A DNA stretch of 64,000 bases from Enterobacteriaceae bacterium RIT691 (GTDB lineage Bacteria > Pseudomonadota > Gammaproteobacteria > Enterobacterales > Enterobacteriaceae), in the NCBI GenBank assembly GCA_009668205.1, contig WJYM01000002.1, positions 1 to 64,000 on the forward strand. The letters run 5' to 3'. Positions 22,476-33,011 of the stretch are shown here, in pieces. Below the pieces are notes generated by a model, which worked only from the letters and a program-made list of their open reading frames with translations, ran no database searches and was not told the DNA's origin. The position numbers and the translations under genes were made by a program. Positions within the stretch are counted from its first letter, which is position 1. Every line of letters starts with the position of its first letter.

Positions 22476-22931
22476 TTAGAGCTTTTCAAACCCACCCTCA
22501 CCTGCCCAATTTTCCAGCCGCTGATACACCACTTCAACCGCCGCCTTCACTTTTTCCGTCATCGGATAATAAAAACCGACAATATCAGGCTGGATACCCA
22601 GAAAAATCACTTCACCAATATCGTCCGATAGCTGCTCAATCAGATAATTCAGCGGCATGTTATGGGTGGTCATCAAAAACATTTCAGCAATATCATCAGG
22701 ATCAACAATACGGATGTCGCCGGGATCTAATCCCATGTCGGTTGCATCAACGATCAGCAGCCTGTTGGGCCGGAGTTCACGAATCGCTGCCACCTCTCTT
22801 TCCGGTGCGCTGCCGCCGTCCAGCACTTGCCAGTCCCCTTTCGGCGCCGCGGCGCACATCTCCGCCAGCAACGGGCCGGCACCATCGTCGCCCATCATGC
22901 TGTTACCGACGCAAAGTAATACGTTGGACAC
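22476..22931 (-). CDS. hycI: hydrogenase large-subunit maturation protease HycI
   Basis: HycI removes the C-terminal extension of the [NiFe] large subunit after nickel insertion. The 151-residue protein has the family features GNSMMGDDGAG near residue 9, VDATDMG near 61 and a conserved His in TTHNMPLN, which coordinate nickel at the active site. Its likely substrate here is HyfG, which ends with DPCYSCTDR plus a 32-residue tail. It lies divergent from hyfR. Confidence 0.95.
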   Translation of the reverse strand: MSNVLLCVGNSMMGDDGAGPLLAEMCAAAPKGDWQVLDGGSAPEREVAAIRELRPNRLLIVDATDMGLDPGDIRIVDPDDIAEMFLMTTHNMPLNYLIEQLSDDIGEVIFLGIQPDIVGFYYPMTEKVKAAVEVVYQRLENWAGEGGFEKL

Positions 22932-23093
22932 ACTTTTCTCCCAATAATATTGGCCTGAATGAGTAAACTACCCATCGATATCAACGAATGATCCTAAAGG
23001 GGTATCTTATATTGCACGCAACCGACAAATACTGATCTCAAATAGCATTGCTGGTACATGATCAACGCAGTCATTTTCCCAAAACAGGCTTAA

Positions 23094-24791
23094 GTGATGA
23101 ATGATGTAAAGAAGTTGAGTGGCAAGAAAATAAGAACCATTCCCATCTCAAATACCGAGTGGAATAATCAATTGATTGCCATGATCAATTCCGGTATTTC
23201 ACCGGAATTACTGGAATTCTTTCATCAGTTAAAAGACGAGCGCGACGAATACCGCATTCTGGTGGACATCACCAATTCAGTACTGGCACACCTGGACCGT
23301 GACGGTCTGGTCAGCGCCATTTCCCAGGATATTCACCGTTTTTTCGCGATCCCGTCAGTGTCGCTGGCCTTTTTTGACGGTGAACACCATCATGCCTATC
23401 CCGTGACGACCTGCGGCTGGACGGAAGAAAATCACCATTACTGCCAGCAAAAAACCTATCAGTGCGCACAAAGTGACATCACCGGGGTGTTAGCGAATGG
23501 CCAGCCTCAGGCGTTTGCGTTAACCGACCAAACCAGCGACCCGCTGTTGCTGGATCTCTATACTGCGGGTATGCAGGCCGTTCTCTTATTACCGCTGACG
23601 TTTAATGCGCATGCACCGGGCATATTAATTCTTGCTCATACCAACGCCAGCGCGTTCACCCCCGCCGTGTGTTCTTTGCTCGGGCAAATCGCGTCCCGCA
23701 TTAGCATTGCGGTGGATAATGCCAACGCCTGGAATGAGATAACCCGTTTAAAAGATTCACTGAAGCAGGAAAATAGCTGGCTCAATGAACAACTGCAAAA
23801 TGCGGAGAGCCTGAACGACATTATTTTCCTGAGCAGGGTCATGAAAAACTTACTGCGTCAGGTCGAGATGGTTGCCACCAGCGACAGCACCGTGCTGCTG
23901 CTCGGTGAAACCGGCACCGGTAAAGAACTGATTGCCCGTGCTATTCATAAGCTGAGCCAGCGAGCCGCCAGCCCACTGGTGAAAATGAACTGCGCCGCCA
24001 TTCCCGCCAGCCTGCTGGAAAGCGATTTGTTCGGGCACGAAAAAGGGGCGTTTACCGGCGCGACCAATACCCACATCGGGCGTTTCGAAATGGCCGATGG
24101 CGGTACGCTGTTCCTCGATGAGATTGGTGATATGCCGCTCGAGCTTCAACCCAAGCTGCTGCGGGTATTGCAGGAGCGCGAAGTTGAACGGTTAGGTGGG
24201 AATCGGGTGATCCCCGTAAACGTTCGAATGATCGCCGCAACCAACCGCGATCTGCACCAGATGGTGCAGGATCGGGAATTCCGCAGCGATCTCTTCTACC
24301 GCCTGAACGTGTTCCCAATTGTCATTCCCCCTCTGCGTGAACGCCCGGAAGATATCCCACTGCTCGCCACCTGGTTTACGCAAAAACTGGCCGCGCGCAT
24401 GAACAAAACCATCGACACCATCCCGGCCTCCGCTTTGCAGGCACTGTGCGGCTATCCGTGGCCAGGTAACGTGCGCGAACTGCAGAACGTCATTGAGCGT
24501 GCGGTGATCCTGACCCAGGGTAACACGCTCAATCTGCAATTGAGCGATCTGAAAATCGCGTCATCGCCCACCCTCTCCCATCAGCCACCCGCGGCGATCA
24601 AACTCCCTCCGATGTTCAACCCAAGGATCCCGGAAAACGACGATAACGAACGAGAGCGAATTTTACAGGCGCTGCGGGAAACCAACGGTATTGTGGCTGG
24701 GCCAAAAGGCGCGGCGAAAAAACTGGGGCTGAAAAGAACGACGCTGCTCTCAAGGATGCAGCGTCTGGGGATCAACACGCGGGATTTATAA
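23094..24791 (+). CDS. hyfR: HyfR-type sigma-54 activator, N-terminally short
   Basis: This is an FhlA/HyfR-family enhancer-binding protein. Of its 565 residues, about 50-215 form one GAF domain, Walker A GETGTGKE is at 271-278, the GAFTGA loop lies in [17 protein letters not shown], and the C-terminal HTH is in [15 protein letters not shown]. The C-terminus resembles E. coli HyfR closely. E. coli HyfR (about 670) and FhlA (about 690) carry an extra N-terminal domain that is missing here, so formate sensing may differ. It is divergent from hycI and convergent with the hyf operon end. Confidence 0.88.
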   Translation: MMNDVKKLSGKKIRTIPISNTEWNNQLIAMINSGISPELLEFFHQLKDERDEYRILVDITNSVLAHLDRDGLVSAISQDIHRFFAIPSVSLAFFDGEHHHAYPVTTCGWTEENHHYCQQKTYQCAQSDITGVLANGQPQAFALTDQTSDPLLLDLYTAGMQAVLLLPLTFNAHAPGILILAHTNASAFTPAVCSLLGQIASRISIAVDNANAWNEITRLKDSLKQENSWLNEQLQNAESLNDIIFLSRVMKNLLRQVEMVATSDSTVLLLGETGTGKELIARAIHKLSQRAASPLVKMNCAAIPASLLESDLFGHEKGAFTGATNTHIGRFEMADGGTLFLDEIGDMPLELQPKLLRVLQEREVERLGGNRVIPVNVRMIAATNRDLHQMVQDREFRSDLFYRLNVFPIVIPPLRERPEDIPLLATWFTQKLAARMNKTIDTIPASALQALCGYPWPGNVRELQNVIERAVILTQGNTLNLQLSDLKIASSPTLSHQPPAAIKLPPMFNPRIPENDDNERERILQALRETNGIVAGPKGAAKKLGLKRTTLLSRMQRLGINTRDL

Positions 24792-24796
24792 CCGCC

Positions 24797-24880
24797 GTCC
24801 GGCGGCGCTGCGCTTGCGCGGGCCTACAAACTCATCATCACACGTTGACTTTGTAGGCCTGACAAGCACAGCGCCATCAG
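24797..24880. repeat. REP/BIME element between hyfR and hyfJ
   Basis: GTCCGGCGGCGCTGCGCTTGC and a diverged inverted partner ending GCGCCATCAGGC enclose GGCCTACAA/TTGTAGGCC. It matches the element at 22403-22468 and overlaps the hyfJ stop. It probably ends transcription of these two convergent genes. Confidence 0.85.
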
Positions 24881-25290
24881 GCAATCTGCCTTTTCACTAT
24901 CAGATAGATAGCCGGTTCGCGCTCAATTTCTGCCAGCAGCTCAATCAGACGTAAACTCCAGTCTTTGTAAGGCTGCTCACCGTTTTGACTCAATGCAGAG
25001 ACCGTATTCGCCAACAGCGAGGTGTGGGTGGAATCAATGGTGATTTCACCGAACGTCAGCAGCCCGCGCAGCTTGCGCCGTCCTTCGCCTTCCGGCAGCA
25101 GCTTCAGCCATGCGGTGTAGCCTTCAAGTGGGCATTCGAGTTCCGTTTTCAGGCAGTCGATCATGCCGACGTGGTGGCCAATCGCCAACGAGTAGTACAT
25201 CACCTGCTGGCTTTGTGCTGGCATGTCGTCATCGCTGTCGACGAATTTTTGTCGCAGCGACCAGAAGGTTACCTTCCCTTTCTCGCTCAC
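24877..25290 (-). CDS. hyfJ: hydrogenase-4 accessory protein HyfJ (HycH family)
   Basis: HyfJ/HycH proteins assist assembly of the formate hydrogenlyase hydrogenase; HycH acts in large-subunit maturation. The 137-residue protein opens [18 protein letters not shown] and contains [16 protein letters not shown], typical of the family. Its ATG overlaps hyfI by four bases. It is the last gene of the hyf operon. Confidence 0.92.
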   Translation of the reverse strand: MSEKGKVTFWSLRQKFVDSDDDMPAQSQQVMYYSLAIGHHVGMIDCLKTELECPLEGYTAWLKLLPEGEGRRKLRGLLTFGEITIDSTHTSLLANTVSALSQNGEQPYKDWSLRLIELLAEIEREPAIYLIVKRQIA

Positions 25291-26054
25291 GCCATCGCCT
25301 CCCCGGCCACCACGGCTGACAGGCAGTGCACAATTTCGGTCAGACGCGGATCGTTCTCTTTTCTGAGCCAGACGTCGATGTCATGCAGCGCCTGCTGTGG
25401 CTGCTTATGCTGGATCAGCGATAAAAACGTCATGCTGATATCGCCCCCCTGACGATATCCCGCCATCCGGCGCGCTTCGCGTTCAACAGCCACGCGTAGC
25501 GTCACAGGCACATCCGGTAGGATCGGTGCGGGTTTTTCGCCTTCTCCCTGCACGTGCTCAATACCTTTCAGCTTTTGCTCCAGCAGCCCAAGCGCCACGG
25601 CAAACCCATGAATGGTCGCCGCAGGCGTAGGCGGACAGCCCGGGATCCATACGTCGACAGGAACGATGGTGTCGCTGCCGCCCCACACGCTGTAGAGATC
25701 GTGGAAAATCCCGCCGCCCACGCCACAGGCACCATAAGAAATACAGATTTTCGGGTCGGGGGCAGATTCGTAGGCACGCAATGCCGGAACGCGCATCGCG
25801 CGGGTCACGGCACCGGTGAACAGTAAAATATCGGCATGGCGCGGTGAAGCCACCACCTTAATACCAAAGCGCTCGGCATCAAATACCGGCGTAATTGCTG
25901 AGAAAATCTCAATTTCACACCCGTTACAGCCGCCGCAGTCAACGCGATAAACATAAGCAGAGCGCTTGATATCTTTCAGCAGCTTTTGCTTCATCCGTGC
26001 CACGTCGTCAGTCAGCGTAAGGGGCTTGCTGACGTGATGATTAAACTCACTCAT
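25287..26054 (-). CDS. hyfI: hydrogenase-4 small subunit HyfI
   Basis: HyfI is the NuoB-like small subunit that carries the proximal 4Fe-4S cluster next to the NiFe site. The 255-residue protein has [13 protein letters not shown] near residue 40, a second Cys in YGACGVGGG and WIPGCPPTP, giving the four cluster cysteines. It overlaps hyfH by eight bases and hyfJ by four. Length agrees with E. coli HyfI. Confidence 0.95.
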   Translation of the reverse strand: MSEFNHHVSKPLTLTDDVARMKQKLLKDIKRSAYVYRVDCGGCNGCEIEIFSAITPVFDAERFGIKVVASPRHADILLFTGAVTRAMRVPALRAYESAPDPKICISYGACGVGGGIFHDLYSVWGGSDTIVPVDVWIPGCPPTPAATIHGFAVALGLLEQKLKGIEHVQGEGEKPAPILPDVPVTLRVAVEREARRMAGYRQGGDISMTFLSLIQHKQPQQALHDIDVWLRKENDPRLTEIVHCLSAVVAGEAMA

Positions 26055-26601
26055 GATGCTTCTCCGCGACGTTAAGGTTCAACCCCTGCTGGCCATGATG
26101 GCTAATCGTCTGCTGGCGTTTACAGGCAGGACAGGTGGTGAACTGCGCACTCATGCCTGCCAGCGCTTCATCGCTGACACCGGACTGACGCAGGAGCTCG
26201 ACGGCGTACTGCGTGGATTTTTCCGGCGAAAAGGGTTTATGGCAGACATCGCAGTGCTGCAGGCGAAACCGCGCCTTCACATACAGATCGGCTTTGTTGG
26301 TCACCGCCAGCTCGAAGTCGTTGGTCAGGCGAATAGCCTTAGTCGGACACACTTCTTCGCAGCGGCCGCAGAAAATGCAGCGGCCGATGAACAGCTGCCA
26401 CAGGCGCTCGTTATTCTCCGGATGCGTCTCCATGGTCAGCGCATTCGCCGGGCAGGCCATGGTGCAGGCGGCACAGGCAATGCATTGCTCCGGGTTCAGC
26501 TCTGGTCTGCCACGAAAATCCGGGCTTATCTCCAGCGGTGCAAACGGATATTTGACCGTGGGTTCGCCTGCTTTCAGGATGGTTTTAAACAGTTTCAGCA
26601 T
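26047..26601 (-). CDS. hyfH: hydrogenase-4 ferredoxin subunit HyfH
   Basis: HyfH is the NuoI-like two-cluster ferredoxin of the membrane hydrogenase. From ATG 26601 it has 184 residues, with [12 protein letters not shown] and [12 protein letters not shown] binding two 4Fe-4S clusters, then a C-terminal CxxC pair (CDVCH, CPACK). The frame extends to 26697 inside hyfG, but 26601 gives the normal MLKLFKTIL start. Confidence 0.94.
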   Translation of the reverse strand: MLKLFKTILKAGEPTVKYPFAPLEISPDFRGRPELNPEQCIACAACTMACPANALTMETHPENNERLWQLFIGRCIFCGRCEEVCPTKAIRLTNDFELAVTNKADLYVKARFRLQHCDVCHKPFSPEKSTQYAVELLRQSGVSDEALAGMSAQFTTCPACKRQQTISHHGQQGLNLNVAEKHHE

Positions 26602-26611
26602 CGTTAAATCC

Positions 26612-28327
26612 TTACTTGAGCGGCGAGTGCTTACGCTCAATGCTATAACGTTCAATTTCTTTGTACGGCACCGTGGTGGATTTACGTTTGCGCACATCCA
26701 CCAGCGTCACGCGGTCGGTGCAGGAGTAGCAAGGGTCGAGGCTACCGATAATCAGTGGCGCATCGGACACTGTGTTACCGCGCAGCATGTAGCGCAGCAC
26801 CGGCCAGTTGGCATAGGTCGCCGCACGGCAGCGCCAGCGGAACAGCTTCTGGTTATCGCCGAGCATGCTCCAGTGCACGTCTTCACCTCGCGGCGCTTCC
26901 ACGTAGCCGAGGGCAAATTTGTGCGGCTGATAGGTAAAGCCTTCGGTGAGCAGTGGGCCATTGCCCATGGTGTCCAGCGCGTATTCGATCATCGCCAGCG
27001 AATCAAACGTCTCTTTCACGCGCACCATCACGCGCGAGAACACGTCACCGCCGTCATAGGCAAACAGCGTTTTTGGCAGATTGCCGTAGTCGGAATAGGG
27101 GTGGTCGAAGCGCATATCACGTTTGAATCCGCTGCCGCGAATTAACGGACCAACGGGGCTATAGTCGCGCGCAATCTGGCGGTCAAGGATGCCGACGCCC
27201 TGCGTACGCTCGCCAATGTTTGGCGTAGAGAGCAGCATATCCACCAGCTGCGTGACTTCAGCGCGCATTTCTCGTACCAGCTGAATGGTCTTGATCCGCT
27301 GCTCTTTGAGAATATCGCGACGAACGCCGCCAATCAGGTTCAGGCCGTAGGTTTTACGCGAGCCGGTCAGCAGCTCCGCCATCATCATCGACTTTTCACG
27401 CACGCGGAAGAACTGCATGAAGCCAGTATCAAAACCGACAAAATGGCTCGAAAGCCCGATATTCAACAGGTGGCTGTGCAGACGTTCCACTTCCAGCAGA
27501 ACCGAGCGGATAGTGTGCGCACGCTGTGGCACCACGATGCCCAGCGCGTTTTCTACCGACGTGGTGTACGCCACGCTGTGGGCAAAGCCGCAGATGCCGC
27601 ACACGCGGTCTGAAAGGAACGTCACTTCGTTGTAGCCCATGCGGGTTTCGGCCAGCTTTTCCATGCCGCGATGGACGTAGAACAGGCGATAGTCGGCATC
27701 AACAATGGTTTCACCGTCGACGAACAGGCGGAAGTGGCCCGGTTCGTCAGAGGTGATGTGCATCGGGCCAATCGGCACCACGCGGGCTTTTTTGTCGCCG
27801 TCGTTAATGAACGGATAGGTTTCTGTTTCCGTCGTCGGCGCCGGACGCTGGCGGTAGTCCATCGCATCTTTACGCAGTGGATACATGTCGTCTGGCCAAT
27901 CATCCGGCAGCACCAGGCGGCGCTCATCCGGCAGCCCAATCGGCTTCAGGCCATACATGTCACGAATTTCACGCTCACCCCATACTGCCGCAGGCACGCG
28001 TGGCGTAACGGACGGGAATTCCAGCGAGTGATCGACCAGCGCTTTCACCACCACCCAGCATTTCTCGCCCTCTTCCATCGACATGGCGTAGTAGACGGCA
28101 AAATGGCCGTTCAGCGTGCGTTCGTCATTGCCGAACAGCACCGGCAGCCAGCCACCGCAGCCGTAATAGAGAAATTCGACGATTTCCGGCAGCAGATTGA
28201 TTTTGACGGTAATTGTCACCTGATCGGCGGTCTGGCGCTCTTCATCCAGAATAGCGCCTGGGAATTTTTCCCGTACCGCCGCCAGATAGCCTAAACCACG
28301 GGCGTCGCCCTGCGAGAGAACGTTCAT
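26612..28327 (-). CDS. hyfG: hydrogenase-4 large (NiFe) subunit HyfG
   Basis: HyfG is a fusion of a NuoC-like N-terminal and a NuoD-like NiFe-binding domain. The nickel site motifs are [11 protein letters not shown] and DPCYSCTDR, the latter followed by a 32-residue tail that HycI would remove after the Arg. The sequence follows E. coli HyfG more than HycE. I use ATG 28327 (571 residues, MNVLSQGD). A GTG at 28345 overlaps the hyfF stop and is a good alternative. Confidence 0.95.
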   Translation of the reverse strand: MNVLSQGDARGLGYLAAVREKFPGAILDEERQTADQVTITVKINLLPEIVEFLYYGCGGWLPVLFGNDERTLNGHFAVYYAMSMEEGEKCWVVVKALVDHSLEFPSVTPRVPAAVWGEREIRDMYGLKPIGLPDERRLVLPDDWPDDMYPLRKDAMDYRQRPAPTTETETYPFINDGDKKARVVPIGPMHITSDEPGHFRLFVDGETIVDADYRLFYVHRGMEKLAETRMGYNEVTFLSDRVCGICGFAHSVAYTTSVENALGIVVPQRAHTIRSVLLEVERLHSHLLNIGLSSHFVGFDTGFMQFFRVREKSMMMAELLTGSRKTYGLNLIGGVRRDILKEQRIKTIQLVREMRAEVTQLVDMLLSTPNIGERTQGVGILDRQIARDYSPVGPLIRGSGFKRDMRFDHPYSDYGNLPKTLFAYDGGDVFSRVMVRVKETFDSLAMIEYALDTMGNGPLLTEGFTYQPHKFALGYVEAPRGEDVHWSMLGDNQKLFRWRCRAATYANWPVLRYMLRGNTVSDAPLIIGSLDPCYSCTDRVTLVDVRKRKSTTVPYKEIERYSIERKHSPLK

Positions 28328-28341
28328 ATATTGTTGATAAC

Positions 28342-29928
28342 TCACTTCATATCTCCAGTGCACTCGCGGGCGCAATGACGTTGGTTAGTGACAGCGGAAC
28401 CTGACGCCCACGGCCACTGAAATTCTTGCTGCGGGGATGTTTTCATCACAATCGAGGCGGCGTTTTCCAGCAGGCGGCTCACCGGCTGCGGAATGTGGGT
28501 GCCCATCACCAGCATCAGCACCAGCAAAATGGCCATCGGCAGTGTGGTCAGCAGACCCAGTTCACCTTTGCTGGTCGCTTCGGGTGCGGCACCAAACAGC
28601 AGGCACGCAATCATTCGCACCAGCCCACCCAGCACCACGGTGAGCAGCAGCAGCAGGCCAATCGTCAGCCAGATGTGCCCGGCCGCCAGACCGGCGGTGA
28701 CGGTCATAAATTCACTGAGGAAGACGTTGAACGGCGGCATGCCACCGAGCGCCAGCGCGCCACCGGCCAGCAGAACCGCACTGAACGGCATCAGCTTCAG
28801 CATGCCGCGCACCACGCTCAGATCACGAGTGCCATACTTAAGCAGCACGTTACCAGAGCCGCAGAACAGCAGCGTTTTCGCCAGGCTGTGGTTGAGGGTA
28901 TGCAGCAGCGCTGCCAGCACGCCGAGCGGCCCGCCAATCCCTAACGCAACGGCAATCAGCCCCATATTTTCCACGCTGGAGTAAGCCAACAGACGTTTGA
29001 CGTCGTTCTGCACCAGGATAAAGAACGCCGCGACCGCCACCGACAGCAGACCGAAAACCATCAGCAGCGTATTCGGGAATCCTGTGCCAATCGCTTCAGT
29101 GATGATGATGTGGAAGCGGATGATCACCAGCAGCGCGCAGTTGAGCAGAACAGCAGACAGCAGCGCACTGGTGGGGCTTGGCGCTTCACTGTGCGCATCC
29201 GGCAGCCAGGCATGCATGGGGAATAAGCCCGTTTTGGTCCCGAAGCCTATCAGCACAAACACAAACGCCAGATGCATCAGCGTTGGGTCGAGTTGGCCCG
29301 CGTGTTTCAGCACTTCACTCCAGAAAATCGCGTTATGCGCATCCGGCATAAAGCTCGCGGCATTGGCGTAAACCAGAACGGTGCCGAACAGGCCAAAAGC
29401 CACGCCAACCGTACAGATGATGATGTATTTCCAGGCGGCTTCCAGCGAGGAACGCTGTCCGTAAATACCCACCAGGAACGCTGAACTGAGCGTCGTGGCT
29501 TCAATCGCCGCCCACATCACGATCAGGTTATTGCTGGTCACCACCAGCATCATGGTGAACAGGAACAGATGGAAGAAACCGTAGTAGTTGCACAGGGTGG
29601 TGACGGAAATCTCCCCTTCGTCCACTTCGTGGCGCATATAGCCCATCGAGTAGAGCCCGGTAAGAAAACCGATTATGCCCAGCAGCGCGAGGAACAGCGC
29701 ACTCAGGCTGTCAACGTGCAGCCACAGGTTGTCAGAGAACATCTCTCCCTGCTGATACACCTCGCCGACCGCAAACAGCGTGACGCCCAGCAGGACGACA
29801 ATCCCGATGCCATGAACCAGCGTCACCATCGGACGGGCCGCAGAGCCCAGCACCTGACAAGCGAACGCCAGCAGGGAAAACAGCAGCGGCGTCAACAGTA
29901 ACAAGGTAAAAATAGCCAAATGACTCAT
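28342..29928 (-). CDS. hyfF: hydrogenase-4 membrane subunit HyfF
   Basis: HyfF is a NuoL/M/N-like membrane subunit present in hydrogenase-4 but not hydrogenase-3. The 528-residue protein has about 14 membrane helices and the antiporter-like motifs [15 protein letters not shown] and SSVENMGLI. Together with HyfD it is the reason for proposing more proton translocation by hydrogenase-4. It lies four bases from hyfE and abuts hyfG. Confidence 0.94.
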   Translation of the reverse strand: MSHLAIFTLLLLTPLLFSLLAFACQVLGSAARPMVTLVHGIGIVVLLGVTLFAVGEVYQQGEMFSDNLWLHVDSLSALFLALLGIIGFLTGLYSMGYMRHEVDEGEISVTTLCNYYGFFHLFLFTMMLVVTSNNLIVMWAAIEATTLSSAFLVGIYGQRSSLEAAWKYIIICTVGVAFGLFGTVLVYANAASFMPDAHNAIFWSEVLKHAGQLDPTLMHLAFVFVLIGFGTKTGLFPMHAWLPDAHSEAPSPTSALLSAVLLNCALLVIIRFHIIITEAIGTGFPNTLLMVFGLLSVAVAAFFILVQNDVKRLLAYSSVENMGLIAVALGIGGPLGVLAALLHTLNHSLAKTLLFCGSGNVLLKYGTRDLSVVRGMLKLMPFSAVLLAGGALALGGMPPFNVFLSEFMTVTAGLAAGHIWLTIGLLLLLTVVLGGLVRMIACLLFGAAPEATSKGELGLLTTLPMAILLVLMLVMGTHIPQPVSRLLENAASIVMKTSPQQEFQWPWASGSAVTNQRHCARECTGDMK

Positions 29929-29932
29929 CGTG

Positions 29933-30589
29933 TTATCCCTTCAGCGCCGTCAATTGATCCACATCGAGCGTGCCGAGCGTGCGCCAGATTTTTCTCACCA
30001 GCAACACCATGACAATCACCGCGAAAATCGCGTCGGTAGCGATACCTATCTCCACCAGCTCCGGGGCTTTATTCGCCAGCAGCGCCAGTACCAAATGCGA
30101 GCCGTTCTCCATCAGGCAGTAGCCAAACACCTGCTTGAGGATGTTGCGCTGCGTCACGATGCACAGCAGTCCCAACAGGAAATGGCCCAGCGCCACCGCC
30201 AGCGCAGGTTTGAGATCCTGCAACAGCGGCAGCTGCACCGGACGCACCACATACCAGCACAGCACCACAATAATGGCAGCGGCCATCATTAGCGGTACCG
30301 GGCCAATCAGGCTGACGTCTGCTTTCGGGTCGGACAGCTTGCGCAGTGCAAAGCCCATCACCAGCGGGACCAGAATCACTTTGGTCAGCAGTGCACTGAA
30401 GGACCACATCAGCAGTTGTTCAGACTCGAGCGTTGTCGAGAGAGTGAAGAAAATCAGCACCAGCACCAGCGACTGCAGAGCATAAAACCAGCAGGAACTG
30501 CGGGGGTGCTTCGCCCCTATCACCAGCAGTGATGTCACCATCATCAGCCCGGCGAGGTTATTAACAAGTAAGGCTCCGGTCATCGTCAA
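29933..30589 (-). CDS. hyfE: hydrogenase-4 membrane subunit HyfE
   Basis: HyfE is a small membrane subunit with a C-terminal NuoK-like region. The 218-residue protein has about six to seven membrane segments. It has no counterpart in the hyc operon. It lies four bases from hyfF and five from hyfD, within one transcript. Confidence 0.92.
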   Translation of the reverse strand: MTMTGALLVNNLAGLMMVTSLLVIGAKHPRSSCWFYALQSLVLVLIFFTLSTTLESEQLLMWSFSALLTKVILVPLVMGFALRKLSDPKADVSLIGPVPLMMAAAIIVVLCWYVVRPVQLPLLQDLKPALAVALGHFLLGLLCIVTQRNILKQVFGYCLMENGSHLVLALLANKAPELVEIGIATDAIFAVIVMVLLVRKIWRTLGTLDVDQLTALKG

Positions 30590-30594
30590 CTCCC

Positions 30595-32037
30595 TTAATT
30601 AAGCCAAAGGGCAGCAACGACGCTGGAGAGCAGCGACATCACTACCAGAACGACCAATACAGCGCGCATCGCCAACGGCAGCGGCGTCATCTCGGCCACC
30701 TCCGGGCTTGGCTCCCCTGGCACCACGCGGCCGAACCAGTAAATCAGCCAGGCGAAGCTCGCCACGGATTCCACCAGCGCCAGCACCATCACCGGGATCA
30801 ATTCCCAGTGCACAGCGGAAAGCGTGAATCCTGCGGCAAAAACCGGGAATTTACTGAAGAAGCCGTTGAAAGGTGGAACGCCTGCAATCGCAAGGGCTGC
30901 GACACAGAAACCGATCCCCAGCAGCGGAGATTTATGCATCACACCGCGCAGTTTCGGCAGCAGACGGGTACCGCAGCTGTAGCTGAAGGCACCCGCGACA
31001 AGGAAGAACAGGCTTTTGGCAAACGCGTGGTTGAAGAGGTAGGCGATACCGCCGTCCAGCGCCTGTTTTGATCCCAACGCTGCCATCGACAACGCAAGGA
31101 ACATCCATGCCAGTTGGGTGATGGTCGACCAGGCCAGCAGGCGTTTCATGTCCTTCTGCGGCAGGTACATCATGAAGCCGTAAATCAGGGTGAGGGTCGC
31201 CATCACAATGCCGACCCAACCGATGACGTGCGGCACATTCCCGCCCTCAAGAATGGCTCGGGCAAAGATGTAAACGCCTACCTTGACCATTGACGCCGCG
31301 TGTAAGTAAGCACTAACTGGGGTTGGCGCTTCCATCGCATCCGGCAGCCAGGCCTGCATCGGCAGCTGGGCTGATTTCCCCCACGCGGCAAACAGAATGC
31401 CACCGTAGACGATGTAGCTGGCACTGCCGCTCAGTTGGCTCAGTGCGCTGAGCGCGAAAGTGCCGGTGTTGAGGAACAGCGTAGCCGCCGCCAGATACAG
31501 ACCCAGCGAAGCCACATGGGTTATCAGCAAGGCTTTCATCGCCGAACGCTGGGACTTCTGCGTTTGGTAATAACCGATCAGCGCCCAGGAGCAGCCGCCG
31601 GTGATTTCAAAGAACAGCAGTTGTCCAAGCAGAGTGGATGAGAGCACCAGCCCCGCCATCGCGCCGATAAAAATCAGCAGGAAGGCGTAGTAACGATTAC
31701 CGCCGTCATGCGGGTGCTCACGGTTGCCGCGGGTGAGATACCCCGTGGAGTAGAGGCTCACTAACAGACCGAGGAACACCACTGCGAAGGCAATCAAGGT
31801 GCTGATTCTGTCAACCGTAAAGCCAAACAGCGCCACACCGTGCACACTCACCAGCGTATAGGTGGCATCGACCTTGCCTCCAGCCAGATACTGCCAGCCG
31901 AGGATCACCGTACCGAGCGTTGCCAGCAGCGCAAACAGCGTGCAGAGTTTTTTCGCCATGGGTTGCGGCGCACAGGCCGTCAGCAGCGCGCCGACAAATG
32001 GCACTACCAGGGTCGTCAGAGCTATGTTTTCCATCAT
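30595..32037 (-). CDS. hyfD: hydrogenase-4 membrane subunit HyfD
   Basis: HyfD is a NuoL/M/N-type subunit specific to hydrogenase-4. The 480-residue protein (the first residue may be either of two adjacent Met) has about 14 membrane helices and the conserved GKSAQLPMQAWLPDAMEAPT block with the lysine of the proton pathway. It matches E. coli HyfD along its length. Confidence 0.95.
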   Translation of the reverse strand: MMENIALTTLVVPFVGALLTACAPQPMAKKLCTLFALLATLGTVILGWQYLAGGKVDATYTLVSVHGVALFGFTVDRISTLIAFAVVFLGLLVSLYSTGYLTRGNREHPHDGGNRYYAFLLIFIGAMAGLVLSSTLLGQLLFFEITGGCSWALIGYYQTQKSQRSAMKALLITHVASLGLYLAAATLFLNTGTFALSALSQLSGSASYIVYGGILFAAWGKSAQLPMQAWLPDAMEAPTPVSAYLHAASMVKVGVYIFARAILEGGNVPHVIGWVGIVMATLTLIYGFMMYLPQKDMKRLLAWSTITQLAWMFLALSMAALGSKQALDGGIAYLFNHAFAKSLFFLVAGAFSYSCGTRLLPKLRGVMHKSPLLGIGFCVAALAIAGVPPFNGFFSKFPVFAAGFTLSAVHWELIPVMVLALVESVASFAWLIYWFGRVVPGEPSPEVAEMTPLPLAMRAVLVVLVVMSLLSSVVAALWLN

Positions 32038-32050
32038 TTAACGGCGCTCC

Positions 32051-33001
32051 TTACAGACCGGTAAAATAGAAGACGAAGGCCAGCGCCGAAACGCCAAACC
32101 CAAGCCAGGTGACACGGTGCGTCAACAGGAAGCGCCCTCGCGCCAGCGAGTTTTCCACCAGCGACGCCAGCACAAACACCACCAGCAGCTTGACGAGCAT
32201 CACCACCAGCGCCAATAAAAGAGCCGGAACGGTCAGGCTTGCAGCCTTACCAAACGGGATGAACACCGCCAGAAACATCTCCGCGACCACCACCTGCTTG
32301 AGGCCAAGCCCCCACTTCACCAGCGCGAAATCGGAACCGGAATACTCCGTCAACGGCCCTTCCTGCAGCTCCTGCTCGGCTTCTGCCACGTCGAAAGGGA
32401 TTTTGCCCATCTCGATAAATGACGCGAAACCACAGGCCAGGAAAGCCATGAAAATGGCCAACGGTGAGCTCCAGCCCTGCGCCAGCGTGGCGCTGATGGT
32501 GCCGATGTTGGTCGAACCGACAATCAGCGCCACCACAATCAGCCCGAGGATCAGAATCGGCTCCACCAGAATGCCCAGCGTCAGCTCACGGCTGGCGCCG
32601 ATACCGGCGAAAGATGAGCTGCTGTCGAGCCCGGAAAGTGAAAAGAAGAAACGAAACAGTGCAAACAGATACAGCAGGGTGATCACATCACCGGCGCCGC
32701 CAAACGGTGACGTTTGGGTAAAGACCGGCAGCGCCATTGCCACCAGCAGCATGCTGCTGAGCAGCACCCACGGCATCACGCGGAACATCGCCCCGGACTG
32801 ATCCGGACCGACAGGCTGACGTTTCATCAGCTTCACCAAATCACGGTAGTCCTGCAGAATGCCCGGGCCGCGGCGTGAATGCATACGGGCGCGGATCTGG
32901 CGGGAAATCCCGGTCATCAGCGGCGTCAGCGCCAGCAGAATGGCGGCCTGACACACCGCGAACAGCCCCATGCCCCACTCTGGCGTTTGTTGGATTAACA
33001 T
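32051..33001 (-). CDS. hyfC: hydrogenase-4 membrane subunit HyfC (HycD/NuoH type)
   Basis: HyfC is a NuoH-like membrane anchor that connects the hydrophilic arm to the membrane arm. The 316-residue protein has about eight helices. It contains RRGPGILQDYRDLVKLMKR and the acidic FDVAEAEQELQEGPLTEYSG loop, both diagnostic. It is 10 bases from hyfB and 13 from hyfD. Confidence 0.95.
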   Translation of the reverse strand: MLIQQTPEWGMGLFAVCQAAILLALTPLMTGISRQIRARMHSRRGPGILQDYRDLVKLMKRQPVGPDQSGAMFRVMPWVLLSSMLLVAMALPVFTQTSPFGGAGDVITLLYLFALFRFFFSLSGLDSSSSFAGIGASRELTLGILVEPILILGLIVVALIVGSTNIGTISATLAQGWSSPLAIFMAFLACGFASFIEMGKIPFDVAEAEQELQEGPLTEYSGSDFALVKWGLGLKQVVVAEMFLAVFIPFGKAASLTVPALLLALVVMLVKLLVVFVLASLVENSLARGRFLLTHRVTWLGFGVSALAFVFYFTGL

Positions 33002-33011
33002 CTCACTCTCC

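Noticed and set aside
28426-28944. Gln/His-rich plus-strand frame opposite hyfF
   Set aside because: The antisense of a membrane protein gene gives this composition. There is no independent start signal.
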